This document shows, in pieces, positions 10,276 to 22,512 of a stretch of DNA of 64,000 bases. The position numbers were made by a program, and so were the translations under genes. Source of the DNA: Calliopum simillimum. Taxonomy: Eukaryota > Arthropoda > Insecta > Diptera > Lauxaniidae. Below the pieces are notes generated by a model. The model was given only the letters and a program-made list of their open reading frames with translations. It was not told the origin of the DNA and searched no databases. Position 1 is the stretch's first letter. Every line of letters starts with the position of its first letter. The stretch spans positions 113,731,309 through 113,795,308 of the forward strand of contig OX638368.1 in assembly GCA_951812925.1 (NCBI GenBank). The letters are read 5' to 3'.

Positions 10276-10795
10276 TTCAGGTGTCCCAGGAAACTATCAA
10301 TTTAAGATATTTTCCTCTAACATGCCTAGATATTCTTCGTTTTCACTATGAAGCCTTCAGGTGACTTTCGGGAGTCCCAGAAAACTTTCAATTAAGGTTT
10401 GTTGGTACTCCGCATACGCTTTTCTTCTAGTTTACTTAAATATTCTTCGTTTTAACTATGAAGTCTTAGGGTGAGCTTCGGGTCTACCAGAAAACTTGTT
10501 GATAGTCCGTCATATGAAGCCTTCAGATGACCTTCGGGAACCTTTAGGTTTACCAGAAAACTATAAGTTAAGGCTAAGCGCTAGTATACCATAGATTTAT
10601 TTCCTCTAGTGTACCTAGATATTCTTCGGGAATCTTTGGGTTTGCCAGAAAACTATAAGTTAAGACTAGGTGATAGTCCACTATAGATGTTTTTTCTTTA
10701 GTATGTCTAGATACTCTTCGTTTTGACTGTGAAGCCATCGCGTGACCTTCGCAAACCTTCATGTGTAGCACAAAAACCTTTCCATACATGAGATA
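10276..10795. repeat. Degenerate tandem repeat, about 60-130 bp units
   Basis: The phrases CCAGAAAACT(T/A)TCAATTAAGG, TAGATATTCTTCG and ATGAAGCCTTCAGGTGA(C) recur between 10285 and 10760. A single related unit is found at 49557-49636, directly beside a DD37E transposon. Confidence 0.6.
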
Positions 10796-11060
10796 CACTC
10801 AGTGTAGCTCAATTGGCTAAATAGTTTCTGAGTGACAATGCTTCAAACACGCACACACAATCATTTTCCGTTAAAAACTTCCAACTTCTTTTTCGCCCCC
10901 TTAAAGGAAGATTTTAGAAATAAAGACTATTTTATATTCTTCCTAGGTTCTAAAGTTATCTTCATACCAAATTTCATCTATGTCCGTTCAGTTGTTTAGG
11001 CGTGAAAAGGTAACAGACAGACAGAGTTACTTTCGCATTTATAATATTAGTAAGTATGGA
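10796..11060 (+). mobile_element. SINE-like element: tRNA-like head, RTE-type tail
   Basis: Near the start, TAGCTCAATTGG matches the Pol III A box (TRGCNNANNGG) and GCTTCAAACAC at about 10841 matches 9 of 11 B-box positions. The 3' part reads ACCAAATTTCATCTATGTCC, then GGCGTGAAAAGGTAACAGAC, then TTCGCATTTATAATATTAGT. This is the well-known 3' tail shared by insect RTE-clade LINEs and the SINEs that use them (from memory). The body is about 265 bp. I found no clear target-site duplication. An alternative reading is a 5'-truncated RTE LINE next to a chance A box. Confidence 0.5.
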
Positions 11061-11451
11061 TGTTCACAACATTTTAAATTATGTTATCCCCTAAACTATA
11101 AGTCGCATGAAAATATTTCTTACTTATTTTTGTAGACAATTTCCTGTGCAGCAAAATTTGAGACCAAGATTTTTCTGTAGAAGGAACGAAATATTTTAAA
11201 AAAACTGATTCTAGCGACCTGAATAACTTTTTATGCGCACAATGAACGGCAATGAACTTTTCGCACATTATTTATCATACATAAATAAAGACAATTCCGG
11301 TGAAAAAAATTAACTAAGAATTATTTCCCAGAAAACTTCTAATTTTCCTGGGCTATATTATAAGTATTTACATAAAATATTTAATTATTACATTCATAAA
11401 AACTAATGTATATGCATATTTAATAAATTTCACCACTATCTTTTATTTAAG

Positions 11452-11574
11452 GTATCCTGCACCATACGCTCCTCGCAAAAGAAACGCAACATTCCTATCA
11501 TTGTGCGCGTCTCTGATGTCAATGATAATGCACCACGTTTTATGAACACACCCTATGAGGTCACCGTACCTGAG
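11452..11574 (+). CDS. Cadherin exon 3 (end of repeat 1, start of repeat 2)
   Basis: Acceptor tttatttaag, donor gag/gtaagt; 41 complete codons in phase 0, joining exon 2 cleanly. It begins VSCTIRS and carries IPIIVRVSDVNDNAPRF, with the canonical DxNDNAP calcium-binding linker at about residues 105-111. It ends YEVTVPE, the start of the next repeat, where Glu is the expected calcium ligand. Cys at about residue 86 matches the conserved Cys of the PCDH15 first repeat, whose partner would lie further upstream. None is seen in exon 2, which hints at a missing exon or a family difference. The segment acts outside the cell in calcium-dependent adhesion (family knowledge). Confidence 0.93.
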
Positions 11575-12516
11575 GTAAGTAACTGCAACAATAAACGCAC
11601 ACATAACTAGATATATAAAATCAAACAATGACAATCAAACAAACGGTTCTGTAGGTACACGGAAAAAAATTAATGAAACTTAAAACCAAAAATTTCATAT
11701 AAAAATTGTCTGTGTCCCACTGTTTGCCACAAAACTTGAAATTTTTTATCTACGTTTATACCTTATGTCACCACATTCTTATCGCCAATTGGTGGTGTCT
11801 ATGTATGCATGTATTTGTGTGTGTGTGTGTGTTGCACTCATAAATAACAATTAAAATTTCGTCGTCATTAAGTCAATGTTGCGCGCCTACAATAGTGGGT
11901 GGCTATTGTCCACCAGAGTAGTTTTGTTGATTGGTTGTTTGGTTAGTTGGTTGGTTGGTTTATTTACTCTTGCGCACTGTGTGTTTGTTGATTTGGTTTG
12001 ATTTGCGCTTAGTTGGTATTGCCTTGCGGTCAAAAGCAGCGCTTGGCTCCTACCTAATTTTTGCACTTTGTTGTCATCGCCCACGTTGCGTCGTATTTTT
12101 TTCTCAAGTTGCTGTTTAGATTTTTTTTTTTAATGTTGCTGTCGGTTTTTCTTTAAAACAACAAAAACAAAATCAAGAAAACCACTTAACCTGTGTTGGC
12201 CAACATTTAAACGCGCCGTTAAAGGCCGACATATTATCTCTGGGTAAATATCGCTGCTAAAATAAAACAAAAAAACACAAAAAATTGTTTCACGTCAATG
12301 TGATACGTGTTTTCGTATGTTAGTTTTGTTTTTATTTAATACTTATGTTGGTTTGATTTATGTGGGAATGGCTGATTTAATCTCATTAATAAAAATACTT
12401 TAACCCATGCATATGCTATAACTTTACTAATTTCTTAAAAGTACTCAAACAAGTAATAATAATGCGAAATATCCTTGGATTAGTATTTGTTTCAATTAAA
12501 ACACTTCAAATCAAAA

Positions 12517-12540
12517 CAAAAGACTTAAGCTACGAACTTG
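12517..12540 (-). repeat. Dispersed 24-nt motif, copy 2
   Basis: Minus-strand reading CAAGTTCGTAGCTTAAG plus TCTTTTG; two changes at most from the copies at 17989 and 20627. Confidence 0.55.
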
Positions 12541-13344
12541 TTTTTTTGCTTCCTAAGATTTATTACTTACTGATTGATTGAAATCTTAGAAAATCAACTT
12601 TCCTGTTATAGAGCAGGCCCTTTCTTAGGCAGAATAATAGCGGCAAAATCAACTGCGTCAGTTTTTCCACAATTTAATTAAACTAATAACTTTATTGCCT
12701 CTGTAAACTGCGTGCGCAACTCTGTTTTTTCTGCTTCTCTATTTATTATTGCACGTTAAACAAAAGACGAGACAAAATGGTGCACAGCCGCACTTGTGCA
12801 TAATTGCTAATTAAGTAACTCATTACGAAGCACATCAATAATTGTCAGCTTCCGCATTTTTCAACTGTGGCATCGACATCGTCCGTCAGCGCTTTCATAA
12901 ACCAGAAACCGTTTTAATTGCAATTGTAAAAAAACCTTTGCACAAGTATTGCTGCTGCAGTTGTTGGTGTTGTTGCTAGCGCAATGCACCAAGCAACAAT
13001 GCAACGCAGTCATCAATCAGCATTTGTGTGCCACAATTTGATGGACTTCGGTTTCACATTCTGGTTTGACAAATGGCGTAATAAGCGATAAAAACATTTT
13101 CCATTAACTTATTTTAATGGTTAAAAGCAAAAAAAAAAAAATTAAATGAAAATAAATTGGCAGAAGAACGATAACATGTTGTTAGCTACTTCAAGACCTT
13201 ACTTATAATAAAACAAAGTCTAAGAAGGTAGCGGCTGAGAATTTATTTAAAAGAAAGAGGAAAGGTTTATACTGTTGGAAGTTAGAAATGAGTAATGATT
13301 TGAGAATACCAATTTCGAAGCTAAGAATTTAAACCTTTAAAGTT

Positions 13345-13545
13345 AAAAATAAAAAAATTAAAAATTAAAAATTAAAAACTAAAAAGTAAAAATTAAAAAT
13401 TAAAAGTTGGCAAATAGAAAATTGTAAACTTAAGACTGAAAATTGAAAATTAAAAATTTAGAAACTAAAAATTAAAACTTGAAAACTAAAAATTAAAAAC
13501 TACAAATCAAAAAATAAAAAACCAAAAATTAAAAATTTCGTTACT
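13345..13545. repeat. A-rich simple repeat
   Basis: Runs of AAAAATTAAAA and AAAAACTAAAA repeat irregularly for about 200 bases. Low complexity, no coding potential. Confidence 0.7.
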
Positions 13546-15779
13546 TTGCTGTCAACGAGCATGGATCAGATAACTTATTGGGACAAGTTTAATGTGCAGT
13601 GAATAATAATATAACAAATGCCAAAAAGTAAAAAATATTCGGCAGAAAAACTAAGTCACAAATTTGAAGAAAGACATGAAATATTTAACTCCAAAACCGA
13701 CACATTTACGGAAGTATCGCTTATCAATCAACGAATTTCTCTTTTCAACTCTTGCTTCCTTTGCGGTCAGCCAGCAGCAACAACATTGCTCAGTGGCGCA
13801 TCTGTTGCTGTGCAATGCAGATAACAACAACTTATCCAAAGTGACAGCTTAACTCAGTAACACATACACACAAGACAGCGGCAGTAACAGCACAAATAAA
13901 ATAATTACTGCCTGTCAATACATTTGTTTCATCGTCAACATTGGCATATTGACAGCAAAGACTTAGCAGCAGCAGCAATATGTTGCACCAACCAAATACC
14001 ACTTCAAATGTGATCTGTAAATATCCGGCGATAAGTGGTTGCTGCCACAAATAGTTGCATTAATAAAAATATTATGTCATTTAAAGCCTGAATTAAGTGA
14101 AAAACTTTTAGCAAGTGATCAATCACATAAAAAGAGAAAAACGTAAGCAATTAAATGAAAAAAGGCAAAGAATACAACTTTTTTTCTCCCTAAGTTTTGA
14201 CATTACAGCAATTTGGCATACAGTCAATTAGCCGACCATTTAAGTTAAAATCCTTTAACAGTAGAAATAAAAAGTGCAATCGTCGACAAAAAGCGCAATA
14301 ATTAACATACCACTAAAAAAAGTCACATCGGTCTGAAAATGCAGTCATTGGCGACATTTCCATTTTGCCTTTGCCTAAGTAGGTCGTTGCTGTTGGTATT
14401 GCACTGCGTTTTTTATTTGATGTTGCCTTATTGGTGTTTGCCAACAATGTTGTCAACATGTTGCAAATGCACTGCAATCAATTAAAGCATACCATTGCAA
14501 GTGATGCTACTTTTTCTGTTGATGAATTATCTTTGTTGTTGCTGATTTTAATTGCTCCGCTTGAATTTTGTCTTAGTCTTTTTCAGTCTTCAACATTTCT
14601 GTGTCTACCTGTCTGTTGTTGACAACTTAGAAGCTTTCATTTAGTTTTGTCATGATTTATATTGGTGAAAGGGTACCACAAGCAACATTTCGCTATTGGG
14701 AGTGGTTTTGCCAACGTTTGCGGTTGGCTTGTTAGAATGTCACAGCTTAATTATAACCTTTAAAGATTTTTCTCTGAAGAATACCAATTCTTAGTATTTT
14801 GCAAGCTGTTTCCTTTTTAAAGAAATTGTTGTCGTTGCCTTAGAATTGCACAAGTGCAGACAAATAACACTTATTAGGAAAATGGGTAGTATCACGCCCT
14901 TCAATAAAATTCGACACGTCTCAAAATCGTTCTGACGCTGAGGAATGAAATTTGGCACATACGTAAAAATGATTGAGCTTAATAACATTCATTAGAAATG
15001 TGGGCGGTGCCACACTTCAAGAAAAAAATCGATCTATTGAGAGGAAGAAAGTTGGCGGGGCCGCGTTTTCCTCCTTCAAATCATCACTTCGTATAACACG
15101 CGTATTATTATACAATACCACATTTTTATTTATATCTTCTCTTCTTATACGAGCTAAAATTGTATGTTTGTTTGTTTCTTTGTAGTTATTTCTGTGCCAA
15201 ATATTTTTCTCGAACATGGCTACAGCGATTTTAATGAAACTTGGAATAGTGTTAGATATTAGCATACAATGAAGAATGAGCTAGGCTTGAACTTTTCCTT
15301 ATCAAAATATCCTTTCGGATTTTTCTAATAGGACACTTATTTTCCGAGTGACGATCCTTTGCAAATAAGATATTTCAGCCCACATACAAAAGACGAAATA
15401 TTTTGGGTGCGTGGCATAACCCATTTATTCATCTTAGGGCATTCTATTTCACCCAAAAAAATTTTTGAGTGTTTGATATTTTACTATACCATTATATACT
15501 TTCCGAGTTTTTTCTTGTTATTATTCTCATCGGTTTATTTATCATTTTGAAAGCGTGAATAGCTATGAATAAAAACATCGACTAAAATAATAAGATCAGA
15601 TTGTTGACCGAGCAGGGATCGGTTTCCAGGTACTATGTATATACAAGAGTAACTAATTATTTCTGAATTACATGTGAAATGTAATTGATTTTATTATAAT
15701 TAATTAAAATAATAATTTATTGTCGTAATTAAGTAGTTAGCTAAGAAAGATAACCATAAATTTAATTAAGGGTAAAATC

Positions 15780-16900
15780 CTTACCACACCAAAAAAAGAA
15801 CGCAAACGGCAACACTGCGCAACATCTGTTTTTACACGCAGCTATCGCTCAATTCGGAAGATGTCAAAGAAACATAACATAAATGGAGACACACTGCAGT
15901 GGATCGGGTCAGTCTTTGCGTGGCCGGCGACCAGTGAACAACAGCAGCAGCAGGAAGCAGAAGAAGCAGACAAGGCGGTACGCAGCAAGGAAACAAGGCA
16001 TTTGATGAGTAAAAGTAGTTGTAGTAGTGGGGCGTAGAGACCGCGGCACTAAACATACGTAGCCCGATAATAAATCAGTTGCCTGTGATTAGTATAAGGG
16101 TGAGGGCGTCAAACAAACGAGTAGCCCGATAATACGACAGTTACTCGTAGGTGTGATCTAGTCTCAAATAGAGTCGGGTATGTAATCAGAAGAGTAGTAA
16201 GCGGAATAAGAGGTATTTAGTCGGGTATAGGAGATCATTTTACACAATAGCGTGAGCGTAGTATAAGGGAATAGTGCTCGGTGGCGGAAAGAGAACCACC
16301 ACATTAAACGTGGGTGGTCCAATAATAAATCAGGTCGCAGGTGTGCTCTCTTTCATTCTCTGAAGTACAGCTACTCACGGCTATAGAGCTCGCGTTCAAG
16401 AGAATACCATTGCGTTAAGTGTGAGCAGCCCGACATTATATCAGTTACTCACGACTAAAGAGTACGCGTTCAAGAAAATGCCATTACGTTAGGTGTGAGC
16501 AGCCCGATACTACACACAAAAAATAGAACATCAAAAAATTCATTGAATTTGAGCCGAGAACAGAATTCATTGACTATATGAATCATTTTATTGAAATTTT
16601 AGAACTTTTCATAAAATATAAGAACGAAATTCGTAAATTTTTTTTTTATTTTTCTAAATAAAAAAATTTACGAATTTCGTTCTTATACTTTATGAAAAGT
16701 TCTAAAATTTCAATAAAATGATTCATACAGTCAATGAATTCTGTTCTCGGCTCAAATTCAATGAATTTTTCATTAATATTATGTTGTTTTTTTTTTTTGT
16801 GTGTATATCAGCTACTCACGACTATAGAAGTCGCGTTTAAAAGAATACATTCAGTATTTATGCAGAGGCAGCTTACTACTACTAAACTCAACTAGGCCAC
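15780..16900. repeat. GC-richer block with 74-bp tandem units
   Basis: This block stands out from its AT-rich surroundings. In its second half, CAGCCCGA...ATCAGTTACTCACG and CGCGTTCAAGA(G/A)AAT recur. Well-preserved units start at 16352, 16426 and 16500, giving a period of 74 bases, with more diverged ones back to about 16050. The first half (15840-16040) is CAGCAG/GAAG-rich and could be LTR or untranslated-region material of a retrotransposon, but no LTR pair, primer site or protein was identified. The palindromic MITE 16513-16803 interrupts one unit. Confidence 0.6.
16513..16803. mobile_element. Palindromic MITE (291 bp) at a TA target
   Basis: The arms are near-perfect inverted repeats around 16652: CACACAAAAAA, GAATTTGAGCCGAGAACAGA and CATTTTATTGAAATTTTAGA on the left are mirrored on the right. 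TA flanks both ends (16511-16512, 16804-16805). Removing the element and one TA restores cccgatacTAtatcagctac. The adjacent tandem unit reads cccgacatTAtatcagttac, so the empty site is visible in the same window. Confidence 0.85.
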
Positions 16901-17988
16901 GGCTAGAGGCAGTGACGCACAGAAGCAGAGAGTGGTGGAGAGTAGAGAGAAGTGTTTTATTTATTATATTATTATAAATATATTGAGAAAAATCAAATAA
17001 AGAAAAGAAAATTAAGTAAATAAATAGAACTCCAACCCGTGGCTTTGAATTTAACCAAGAGGCCGTCGTTTTCTTTTATAAATTTTTGTAGCCAAACACG
17101 TGGCCACCGGCGAGCAAAATCGCTGGCAGAAAGGTTCGTTACACTATGTATTTCTGAAACTCGTTGACGTATAGGAATAAAAAGTTTGTCACATATGTTA
17201 AGACCACTTAGCCAAATATATGTAAAGGGCAGATCCTGGAAAAAAACAAAACTATTTGACGCAGCTAAATGAGATTTGGTACACATGTAAACTTTTTGTT
17301 TCGTGACATTATTCGAAGTTGTCTGGAGAAATGTTGGCTTCCTACGAAAAAATTGAAGTCCTATAGTTCAAGCAATTATTTGGATTTTTAATTTACCCAA
17401 GTGAACTCGCATTACACATCCAAATGTTTGATACACAACAAATCTCAATGCTAAAAAAAACAGAAAACGCTTGGAATTTTCTATTGACGTAACTATGCTC
17501 AAGTAAAACGACAGTTGAATTTTCTACAACATTAAATTTCCAATAAAGTTAAGAGATTTTTTTAAGAAAAATTGTTTGTTTATTTTCGACACGTTATTTT
17601 TCTTTTTAATCACCAAATATGGTAATGAGCCACATTCATTCATTCATCCAGCCAATTGTTGCTTGCTTCTGTTGCAAGCATCCAAGTTTTTTGCTGTTGT
17701 GGCTGCCAACGAAATAATTTCACTTGACGCTACTATTAAATACCTTTCAACAGCACACAACAATTGAAAAATCGTGGCAGTTTGGCTTTACAATGTGGCT
17801 GTCAGACAAATTTAATTTAGGAATTTCGGCAGGTGGTAAACTCACAATTTGTTACATAAGGATATAATGAACATTTTGGCATATGTGAAGCAAAGGTTTT
17901 TTTATGTTCGTTATTTTTAAAGAAAATTCAATTATATCTACTAGAGGTATATTAAAATCAAATTAAAAACAAAAAAATTACTTTGGCT

Positions 17989-18012
17989 CAAGTTCGTGTC
18001 TTAAGTCTTTTG
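17989..18012 (+). repeat. Dispersed 24-nt motif, copy 3
   Basis: CAAGTTCGTGTCTTAAG plus TCTTTTG, a candidate consensus copy. Confidence 0.6.
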
Positions 18013-18192
18013 TTTAAATTAGAAATAAACATTTTCAAACGAGAAAAGGTTTTAAAATTCACACTTTCATAAAAAGTAATTAATATAAAGTGTTTTACAA
18101 AAGCAATTGCTTATGTTAATCGAAAATGTAGCAGCGAAATATAAGGGTTGTTGACAGATACTTAATTCTCTCACAGAAAACTACATGCTCGT

Positions 18193-18216
18193 AAAGTTTG
18201 TGTCCCAAGTCTTTTG
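18193..18216 (+). repeat. Dispersed 24-nt motif, copy 4 (diverged)
   Basis: AAAGTTTGTGTCCCAAG plus TCTTTTG, only 180 bases after copy 3 in the same orientation. Confidence 0.5.
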
Positions 18217-20626
18217 TTTTTTGTTATCTATTAATTAAATTGTTTTGCTGTTACTGCACCGCTGTACATGTTAGCTTGCTCAAAACAAGTGTATCATGTT
18301 GCACTACATGTACATGCTATATACATACATATATAACTTTACTACTAAATACCTTTTTCACATGCTACATACAACATTCCAGCACGTAAAATTACAAGCA
18401 AAAATAAAATAAAGTAAAAATAAAACAAAAGTGTTGAGACCCGAGATTATTTTATGCAACAGCAACAACAACAATAATTTTAAAAAAAAATACAACAAAA
18501 ACAAAAATCAAAAAAAATTTCAACTGTCATAATACAAAAATTATGCAGCCGGGGGCGCTGTTTTGTTGATGCCTGAACGCGGCACTGTTCCACTTGAAGC
18601 GCTGTAAATTGCGTTCATTTCAACAACTGCTGTTGCTGCTACAAACCTACAGCAAATCATAAAGTAAGCAAAATTCATGTCTATAGGTTATAAAAACGTG
18701 ATTGCGCACCACCGAATTTTTTCCATTGCAACTCACAAAAAAATTTTATGGTGGGGGAAATGGCGATGCGTGTTTATATTGTATAGCTGATTATGAGGGA
18801 ACTTAAAGAGATTCAAAGAGAATAAACTTTAAAAATTAGCAAAATTTTTATTACAAGATACTCTCACAGAATAATGAAGAAAAAATTTTAATAAAAAGTT
18901 TTGCTTGTTAGTTGCCTGCCGTGTTGAAAGCGGCCTTGAAAACTATATTTAATATACAGCAAAAATTTTAGTTTTTTTTTGCAAAAATTGGCTTCAAATT
19001 TAAATAATTTAAAATGTTTGCTTTGTAAGTGTAACAATAGGAATATAATTTGAAGTAGCTTGTTGAGCTCAGTTTGCATTTTTGCACTATTAAGCAAGCT
19101 AAATGTATTTTTTTTATTTCTTAAGCTAGTTTTACGCAGCCATCAATCGAATTTGTTTATTTTAGTAAGCAATCTAATGGATAATAAGTTTATCCTAGTC
19201 ATTTGTATCCAAAGAGTATCGAATCTGCATTATATTGTAATAAGCGTACATGCTAAGCAAATGTTGCTCATACGTCATGTTGGACAAAACTTACAAAATC
19301 TTTATAAAAAGCATATCATTGCGACTTTAATCGTTAGAAGGACTGTGAACAAAATTACTAAATCGGTATTAAGAAAAATTTGACCGAAAAGAAAGGCGCC
19401 AAAAGAGGTGGAATAGTAGCAGTAAGCAGATAAATTCGTAAGATTGCCTTCTGAAATGAGAAGAAATGAAAAGTCAGCAAATATTTGGGTAAGATGACTT
19501 ATGTCTACATACATATACATATATTAATTTACCCCTGAATTCAAAATCAGTTTTTCATACTCGTTCTTAAAGAGTTTTGCTGATCACTTTTATTAGCTAA
19601 GATTTACGTTTGTCTGGGCGAGTTATAAAAGTTTTTAATATCCTTAACAATTTTTGTGCTTTAAAACGTGATGCTTCCAATTATGTCAAATAACATATTG
19701 TATAAAATTGGATGTGGAAAAAATATATAACATAAAAAGGCCAAAGGGGACGGTCAGCCAGTAGTACGCCATCACAAAGCCTCTACACAGTTCAATTGAT
19801 TGTTTACTGCACAACGCGGTCGGTCGATCGTGCGCTAAGGTAGCAATTGTTTATTAAGTGTTTAATTACATGATACCGCTAGCTAGCGCACTTACGGACT
19901 TGTTGGCGTTATTTTGAGAGTATTCTGTGGCTGTCTTTTTTTACCATTTTGTTATTATTGTTTGGTTTTACTTTGCATACCACAAGCAGTTTCTTGTCTA
20001 TTTTTTTATTTTTTTTTTTTCGCTTTTCCATTGGCTTCTAACAACAAAGTTGCAACCAATATTTTTTTCACTAACAATTGAGATCAGAATAATAATAACA
20101 AGAGAGAACCAAATTTTTTAATAACTGTGCACCGAAAGTAACTTTAAAAAATAGAGTACCTTACAATTAATTTGTACCATTATAGTCCAGTGCTACAAAG
20201 TCAACATCCCGAAATGCATCCAAATTATTAAAATTTAATTTAAATAAAGATTGATTTCAAATGTGTGAACTCAACTTAAGGTGTTCATTTATTTGCAATT
20301 TAATCAGCGATAATATTTCAAGTGAATATAAAAAATTTTTTTTTATTAATTTTCTTGTTGCTTTTGTTGTTAAGCCGTAAATGTGTTAATAAGTATTTGC
20401 TTTGTTACATTTGATAGCGCGGCTATGTTGAAAAATTGCCAGATATATGAGTAGCAAATAACTTGAAATTTATCTGTTTAAATTGTGGAGATAATAATTT
20501 AAAAAATAATTAAATTAATTGATATTTTAGAGAAAAAAAAATATATTAACAAGCATTAAATTTAGTTTTTTATGGAAAAAAATTTAATTATACATTTTTG
20601 CATTAAAATTGCAGCGTAATGTTTTT

Positions 20627-20650
20627 CAAGTTCGTGGCTTAAGTCTTTTG
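20627..20650 (+). repeat. Dispersed 24-nt motif, copy 5
   Basis: CAAGTTCGTGGCTTAAG plus TCTTTTG; one base different from copy 3. Confidence 0.6.
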
Positions 20651-20744
20651 ATTCAATTAAACGCAAAATGTTGATGCCTGTGAAAAATGTAATTTCACAA
20701 TAAGTTTGAAATTGAAAAAAAGTAAAACTGCAAATAATGGAAAT

Positions 20745-20840
20745 GGGGGGTCTAAAATGTACCTCTGAGGAATTATAGGGTTAAAACTGATTTTCTGACT
20801 TGTTTTACAAAAAAATAAAATTTCTTGGATTACCCTAACG
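20745..20840 (+). repeat. Dispersed repeat, inverted relative to 38780-38875
   Basis: GGGGGGTCTAAAATGTACC ... AGGGTTAAAACTGATTTTCT ... TTCTTGGATTACCCTAACG corresponds to the reverse complement of 38780-38875 with about one mismatch in eight. A LINE fragment is inserted at its end. More of the same repeat, GTTAGTCTAGGCCTCC, appears at 21918-21960, matching the reverse complement of about 38710-38762. Confidence 0.6.
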
Positions 20841-21404
20841 AAGTAGGGCAGCTATATAATCTTACAATATGTTGGATTCCCGGACACAGTAATTTCGTTG
20901 GTAATGAAAATGCTGATGAACTTGGTAGGAAAGGGTCTTTAACTGACATAATTTCTGAAACCTATATTATGAAACCACTTGCATTGATAAGAGCCAACAT
21001 TGACTCTAAATTGTTTTTTGTGGGCTAATTTAAGATGGTCAAACTTAACTACATGTTTTACGTTGAGGGCGATATGGCCGATGTATGACGCTAACAGAAC
21101 ACGTAGAATTATTTCCTTAGATAGGCAAAGTCCCAGAACTTTAATTGGTGTCATTACAGGGCACCTTTTTATAGGCAGACACGCTTCTAGATTGGGCCTT
21201 ACTGACGTAGAAGATCTTTGTAGAAGTTGTATAGATCCTGACGTCGAAGAGTCCATTTTTCATTTCATTTGTGAATGCCCAGCGTTGGCTAACCGACGTT
21301 ACAAGGTGTTCGAAAGTCACTTCTTCGACTCTCTTGAAGATATAGCTCAAAAGAGTCCCAAATCCATTTTGGGGTTTATAAAAATTTCTAAATGGTTCAC
21401 ATAG
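20841..21404 (+). pseudogene. LINE RNase H domain end and C-terminal zinc-knuckle-like region
   Basis: The first part reads LTICWIPGHSNFVGNENADELGR. HS..VGNE.AD is the last catalytic block of the retroelement RNase H domain (His and Asp). After a frameshift near 21000-21028 the frame continues: TLIGVITGHLFIGRHASRLG, then CRSC, then HFICECPALANRR. This GH...H..RLG ... C..C ... HF.C.CP.L..R pattern is the usual C-terminal tail of RNase H-bearing LINEs (I/Jockey-related groups). It then stops at 21404. Reverse transcriptase and endonuclease are absent, so this is dead. Confidence 0.8.
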
Positions 21405-21507
21405 GTTAACAACGAAGTTATATATCGGGTATACAATGGGCCTAATTGCGGCCAAAGTTATGATGGCAACTGCTATCTCCAGCGCTAACCTAACCTAACC
21501 TAACCCA
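20841..21507 (+). mobile_element. LINE 3' fragment with target-site duplication
   Basis: A 5'-truncated non-LTR retrotransposon lies between ACCCTAACG (20832-20840) and ACCCTTACG (21508-21516), an 8-of-9 target-site duplication. Its 3' end is a short TAACC repeat run (21486-21507). The coding part is described separately. The insertion interrupts the dispersed repeat whose other copy lies near 38780. Confidence 0.75.
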
Positions 21508-22512
21508 ACCCTTACGTTTTAGAGAAAATATTTCTATGACAAAGTTTTAGCTAATTGCATGGGGTTTCAGACAACGTATATAATTTATAGAGTTTAAAAG
21601 AATTTTGCAAAGTTTTGTACCTTTAAAGTTGATATTTTAGTTTTAAATTTTTTTGGAATTCGGCGGGCATTTTAATATGAAATAGGTCTTATTAATATAT
21701 CTTTTTATAATATTTTTTGAAATCCTCATTAAATTTGCTTAAATTTGGTAGTACATTTGTCAAACCAACTTATTAATTTGAGGTCGAAAAAATACTATAT
21801 AACATACGAGTTACTCGCATCCGTTGCGCTGCTTATGATGTGAGCAATACACGCGCTGCTCTTCAAACGCATTGCTCTTGAAAAGTATTTTTAGATCCCT
21901 CCACGTCTAAGAGCAATTTTTTGTTAGTCTAGGCCTCCTCTATCAGCTTCGTAACCTTATGCGATACAGTCTGTATAGAGTTTAAAGAACAGTACTTTTA
22001 ATTACTTTTTAACAGTAACTATTTTATTTGCAAAGCACATTCTCTTTTTGGAAGTATTCCCCATGCTAATAGTGGTCTCAACGTCTTTGAATGCTTTGAA
22101 AGTTGTTGATAAATATATTAGAAAGCCAATATTTTTTGGATTTTTAACAGTAGGTGATGCTATTGTGGTATAGTTTTTCAATGTGGTATAGTCGCATATC
22201 TCCGTTTTGGGTAAGAACCTGCGAACGTCACTGCTTTTATCCTGTCAGAAAACATGAAAAACCAGGGATGTGTTTCTGTCATGCACTAAACAAATTTTTT
22301 CCGATGTCAGTTGAACGAAACGTAAGTCGCGTGTGGTTGATTTTTTTTTCCGGATTTTTTGCAAAAAAATTTTGTTAAGGAAAAGTTACTTTTTGGTAAA
22401 GTTTTATTTATGTTCAATAAAGGTAAGTACTAAGTATTGCGAAATAAGTGTTGAACTGTGTAAATTCACAAAGTATTCCAATTTATTTTTAGAATTTTGT
22501 AATTTCTACAAA

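Larger units (their letters stand above)
5191..11451 (+). other. Intron 2 (6.3 kb)
   Basis: Bordered by gtgagt and tttatttaag. Contents in order: CAG/GCA-rich unique sequence (5340-5600), the 128-bp tandem array (5985-6660), a TIR element (6801-7641), the first copy of a 119-bp duplicate (7665-7783), a hairpin MITE (8018-8126), AT-rich sequence with nothing recognised (8127-8659), a mariner (8660-9583), two degenerate minisatellites (9810-10795), a SINE-like unit (10796-11060) and unique AT-rich sequence to the acceptor. Confidence 0.7.

Noticed and set aside
15840..17130. LTR retrotransposon end (CAG-rich leader, ATTAAGTAAATAAATAGAAC run)
   Set aside because: No LTR pair, primer-binding site or gag/pol fragment could be identified; left as a GC-richer repeat block.
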